NCBI RefSeq assembly: GCF_900107205.1
Contig: NZ_FNPC01000005.1
Coordinates: 124,001-188,000 of the forward strand
Direction of reading: 5' to 3'
Source: Halopenitus persicus
Lineage (GTDB): Archaea; Halobacteriota; Halobacteria; Halobacteriales; Haloferacaceae
DNA: 64,000 nucleotides
Shown here piece after piece: positions 61,300 to 64,000 of this stretch (the stretch's first letter is position 1; every line of letters begins with the position of its first letter). The translations under genes and the position numbers were made by a program. The notes under the pieces were generated by a model. It was given only the letters and a program-made list of their open reading frames with translations, ran no database searches and was not told where the DNA came from.

Positions 61300-62376
61300 C
61301 TATCGCGACCGCTTCGAGCGAAGGCGTGCCATCCGGACGCGGAGCTCCTGCCGGCTCGTCCCGCGGACGCGACGCGTGACGAGGTCGCCCATCGGGACGA
61401 CCGAGAGCCGGTCGAGCGAGGGCGGCCAGTCCCGGTAGCCGCTGGCGTCGCGGGCGTCTCGAAGCGCGTCCGCGAGCGACGCGGCGTCGATGGACCCGGT
61501 GCCGTGGATCCCGGAGGCGCCGACCCGAGCCGTGGCCGCGTCGGTCCGGGAGCGCCCCCGACCGATCAGGAGTCGGTCCCCGACCGCGAAGGGGATCCAC
61601 AGCGGCGCGATGGCCACGAGCAGGAGGCCGCCGCCGAGCGCGTACGCGGCCCAGGGGATCGACCGGTCGCCGCGGTCGCCGGCGCCCAACATTCGCGGCC
61701 GCTCCGACTCCGCGCCGCGATCGGCGCCGTCCGATCCGTCGCGCCGGGAGAGGAGCTCGGCCCCAAGCAGCGTCAGCACCTCGACGACCAGCGCGGGGGC
61801 CAACAGCGCGGTCGCGAGCCGTGCGCGGCCCGATTCGCCGCGGAGCAGCGCGTTCGTGACCAGCGCGTCGAAGGCTGGATCGTCGAGGTCGGCCAGCCGC
61901 GTGGGAACGACGAGCGTCGTCCCCGCGCGGGTCGCGACGACGCCGACGTTCATCGCGCGCCGGTCCACGACGCGGACGGTCGGTCGGTCGACCCGGGCGG
62001 CGTCGGCCACGTCCGCGACGCGATCGACCAGCGCGTCGACGGCGGGATCGCCGGTTGACGTGTCGTCGCCGGATGCGGACCCACCGCCCGACGCGGGACC
62101 GATCGGCGCCGACCGGGCATCGATCGCGCGGTCGACGATGACCGGCCCGAGCACGTAGGATCCGCCCAGCCCCACGACCGCCGCGGCCGCGACGGCCAGC
62201 CCCGTGCCCATCGGACCGTCCGTCACGATGCTCGCCACGAGGACCGCGGGACCGCCGAGGAGGGCGATCGGAACGACCGCGAGCAGCGCCGCGCCCAGGA
62301 GCTCGGCCCGCGAGGGCGATTCCGTGGCGATCGCGCCCGCCCCGGACCGACCGCCGTCGACGTCGGAGTCGGACAT
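61300..62376 (-). CDS. degenerate M48 (HtpX-like) peptidase relative, catalytically dead
   Basis: A 358-residue membrane protein. The N-terminal helices (LLGAALLAVVPIALLGG, LAVAAAAVVGLGGSYVLGPV) and middle layout (VDRPTVRVVDRRAMNVGVVA, then LVVPTRLADLDDPAFDALVT) match HtpX-like M48 metallopeptidases. At the place of the zinc-binding HExxH the sequence reads VTNALLRGESGRARL, with no HExxH, so proteolysis is unlikely. The fold and membrane topology are kept, so it may act as a scaffold or regulator of active peptidases. Confidence 0.7.
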   Translation of the reverse strand: MSDSDVDGGRSGAGAIATESPSRAELLGAALLAVVPIALLGGPAVLVASIVTDGPMGTGLAVAAAAVVGLGGSYVLGPVIVDRAIDARSAPIGPASGGGSASGDDTSTGDPAVDALVDRVADVADAARVDRPTVRVVDRRAMNVGVVATRAGTTLVVPTRLADLDDPAFDALVTNALLRGESGRARLATALLAPALVVEVLTLLGAELLSRRDGSDGADRGAESERPRMLGAGDRGDRSIPWAAYALGGGLLLVAIAPLWIPFAVGDRLLIGRGRSRTDAATARVGASGIHGTGSIDAASLADALRDARDASGYRDWPPSLDRLSVVPMGDLVTRRVRGTSRQELRVRMARLRSKRSR

Positions 62377-62436
62377 ACCCACGGGGTCGACCCGTCGCCA
62401 CAAGAGTCTGCCGACGTTGGATCGGGACTGGCTGCC

Positions 62437-62510
62437 GGTCGGAGCTGACGTGCCGGTCGGGACTGGCGTGTCGGTCGGAACTGGTGAATGTCGGGACTGG
62501 TGAATGTCGG
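62437..62510 (+). repeat. degenerate short tandem repeat upstream of tfe
   Basis: Imperfect units of about 17-18 bp (variants of gtcggtcgggactggcgt and gaatgtcgggactggt) just upstream of the tfe promoter. Confidence 0.7.
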
Positions 62511-62555
62511 GAGCGACCGCAACCGATCGAGGACCCGCCGCCCGCCGCTTCGATC

Positions 62556-62563
62556 CTTTTAAA
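62556..62563 (+). promoter_or_regulatory. TATA box of the tfe operon
   Basis: CTTTTAAA at 62556-62563, 26-33 nt ahead of the ATG at 62589. Confidence 0.72.
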
Positions 62564-62588
62564 CGACTGCCGGGTCGAGTACACCGTA

Positions 62589-63113
62589 ATGGCTTTTGAG
62601 GATCTGTTGAACGACCCCGTCATCCAGAAGTACCTCCACGAGCTGGTGGGACCGACGGGGATGCCGGTTGCGGCCGCGCCCCCCGAGGGGGAGGTGACGG
62701 ACGAGGAGCTGGCCGAGGAGCTGGGCCTGGAGCTCAACGACGTTCGTCGCGCGCTGTTCATCCTGTACGAGAACGACCTGGCGACGTACCGTCGCGTGCG
62801 CGACGAGGACTCCGGGTGGCTCACGTACCTGTGGACCTTCCACTACGACAACATCCCGGAGAACCTCAAGGAGGAGATGGACCGGCTCCTCGAGGCGCTC
62901 GAGGAGCGCGAGGAGTACGAGCGCACCCACGAGTTCTACCTCTGTGACGTGTGCTCGATCCGCTTCGAGTTCGGCGAGGCGATGGACTTCGGCTTCGAGT
63001 GCCCCGAGTGCGGCTCGCCGATCGAGGCGATGGAGAACGACCGGCTCGTCGAGGCGATGGAGTGGCGGATCGACCAGCTCCGGTCGGAGCTCAACGCGGA
63101 CGTGGGGAACTGA
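62589..63113 (+). CDS. tfe: transcription factor E (TFE alpha)
   Basis: A 174-residue general transcription factor. The N-terminal winged helix (VTDEELAEELGLELNDVRRA, then LFILYENDLATYRRVRDEDS) and the C-terminal zinc ribbon (CDVCSIRFEFGEAMDFGF, CPECGSPIEA) are complete. TFE helps open the promoter with RNA polymerase, TBP and TFB. It overlaps the DUF2110 gene by one base, a pairing common in haloarchaea. Confidence 0.95.
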   Translation: MAFEDLLNDPVIQKYLHELVGPTGMPVAAAPPEGEVTDEELAEELGLELNDVRRALFILYENDLATYRRVRDEDSGWLTYLWTFHYDNIPENLKEEMDRLLEALEEREEYERTHEFYLCDVCSIRFEFGEAMDFGFECPECGSPIEAMENDRLVEAMEWRIDQLRSELNADVGN

Positions 63114-63856
63114 TGGTCGTCCTCGCAACCAAGTGTTACGTCTCGGGCGACGCCCACGACCGCGCGCTCGACGGGATGGACGCGCTCGTGGACAACGCGA
63201 TCGGCGACCTCCACGTCGAGTGGCAGGTGGGCGTCCGCGGCGACGACTTCGTGCAGGTCGACGTGACCGGCGAGGACGCCACGGTCGCCCGCAACGCGCT
63301 CGCCGAGGAGTGGGGCGAGATCGTGACACACGACGAGGGGCTCCAGCCCGGCGAGGAGTACGTCGGCACCCTCGAGTCCTGGGACGACGACGGCTTCGTC
63401 CTCGACGCGGGGTCGGGCGTCGACGTCCGGATCCCCGCCGACCGGATCGGCCTCGGCCGCGGGTCGCCGGCGCAGGTCGTCGAGCGGTTCGGCCTCGTTC
63501 AACACCTCCCGATGCGGTTCGTCTACGCCGACCCGGAAGCGGTCGACGAGGACGAGGATGACGAGGCCGAGAGCAGCGACGACGCGTCCGCGGAGGCCAC
63601 CTCCCGGCTCGCCGACGCCGAACGCGACCGGCTCTACGAGTGGCAGCGCGGCCCCGGCCGCGTGACCGTCAACTCCGTGACCCGCGGGGAGGCCCGCGCG
63701 ACCGTCAACCGCGCCGGCCACGCCCAGGACATCGTCACCGTCGAGCGGCTGGGCCTGCTCGAACAGAGCATCGTCTGCGGCGAGGGCACCGATCCGCCCG
63801 GCCTGCTGGCCGCGATCGGCTCGTACCTCCCGGCGGAACTCCGGTGTGTCGTCTGA
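63113..63856 (+). CDS. DUF2110 family protein
   Basis: A 247-residue protein: MVVLATKCYVSGDAHDRALD at the start, EEYVGTLESWDDDGFVLDAG with an S1-like segment, GRVTVNSVTRGEARATVNRA and the C-terminal LLAAIGSYLPAELRCVV. An acidic linker (DEDEDDEAESSDD) separates parts. DUF2110 proteins are archaeal and of unknown function, and their gene is next to tfe in this window, suggesting a role near transcription or RNA. Translation is coupled to tfe. Confidence 0.85.
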   Translation: MVVLATKCYVSGDAHDRALDGMDALVDNAIGDLHVEWQVGVRGDDFVQVDVTGEDATVARNALAEEWGEIVTHDEGLQPGEEYVGTLESWDDDGFVLDAGSGVDVRIPADRIGLGRGSPAQVVERFGLVQHLPMRFVYADPEAVDEDEDDEAESSDDASAEATSRLADAERDRLYEWQRGPGRVTVNSVTRGEARATVNRAGHAQDIVTVERLGLLEQSIVCGEGTDPPGLLAAIGSYLPAELRCVV

Positions 63857-63881
63857 CCGATCGCCGTCCCCACTCGCATCC

Positions 63882-64000
63882 GTGAATCGACGATCCATCC
63901 TGGCGCTCGCGACGGTCGCGCTGCTTGCCGCCAGCGCCGGCTGTCTCGGCTACGTCACCGGCGGCGGCGAGATCGCGAACGAGACGCTCGACGCCGAACC
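63882..64000 (+). CDS. lipoprotein, N-terminus only (cut by window end)
   Basis: A frame starting with GTG at 63882 gives NRRSILALATVALLAASAGC followed by LG, a signal peptide with lipobox, then YVTGGGEIANETLDAE before the window ends. It resembles haloarchaeal lipoproteins of the DUF6517 type. An in-frame GTG at 63846 would add 12 residues. Only the first 39 codons are visible, so function cannot be judged. Confidence 0.6.
   Translation, partial: MNRRSILALATVALLAASAGCLGYVTGGGEIANETLDAE

Overview
This window comes from a halophilic archaeon of the class Halobacteria, most like Halorubrum or a close relative. The support is high GC with strong GC bias at third codon positions, very acidic proteins, TATA boxes about 26-30 nt ahead of leaderless starts, and lineage-typical genes: transcription factor E, the SPOUT tRNA methyltransferase Trm56, a type IV pilin with the archaeal N-terminus, a HalX-type regulator, TrmB-like regulators, Tat lipoproteins and a surface protein with a PGF-type C-terminus. 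The species is inferred, not shown.

Layout. 1-3800 is an AT-richer accessory stretch holding gene fragments, an OLD-family ATPase/TOPRIM nuclease and small orphan proteins. 3.9-10.2 kb has two near-identical small winged-helix proteins on either side of a pilin, a glycoprotein-like surface protein, a Tat lipoprotein, a Na+/solute symporter with its 49-residue accessory protein, and an alpha/beta hydrolase. 10.3-17.5 kb holds a CoA-binding protein, a two-domain universal stress protein, a ferritin-like protein, two PAS histidine kinases and a HalX-type regulator with a zinc ribbon. 17.6-27 kb has cysteine synthase, an UlaG-like lactonase, a coiled-coil protein, a HisG-like protein, two divergent TrmB-like regulators and a large PQQ-propeller lipoprotein. 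At 27.0-27.65 kb lies a decayed NDP-forming acyl-CoA synthetase. 27.7-33.3 kb has an NSS transporter, a tautomerase, a truncated HicA toxin, a complete MazE/MazF-like pair, an RNase H-fold nuclease and a glyoxalase-fold protein. tRNA-Ala(GGC) at 33.64-33.71 kb has copies of its 3' end nearby, which suggests past integration.

35-45.4 kb is a catabolic island: a TRAP transporter (DctP-DctQ-DctM), an aldehyde dehydrogenase, a zinc alcohol dehydrogenase, an enolase-superfamily dehydratase and an IclR regulator. Together these suit uptake and oxidation of a sugar acid or related polyol; the substrate cannot be read from sequence. Two decayed IS6-like transposase relics bracket the IclR gene.

45.5-54.4 kb holds LEA14-like and small membrane proteins, a nitrilase, an aldehyde dehydrogenase and a likely electrophile-stress locus (HxlR regulator, DoxX, VOC dioxygenase-like protein, flavin reductase) that parallels Bacillus YodB/CatR-CatDE. 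54.5-58.7 kb is a three-gene ABC-2 exporter operon whose first permease carries a C-terminal PrsW-like intramembrane protease. The rest is core-like: a DUF2797 protein, an epimerase, Trm56, an M48 peptidase relative without its catalytic motif, Tfe, DUF2110 and the start of a lipoprotein. Short tandem repeats (14-48 bp units) recur between genes and in protein linkers.
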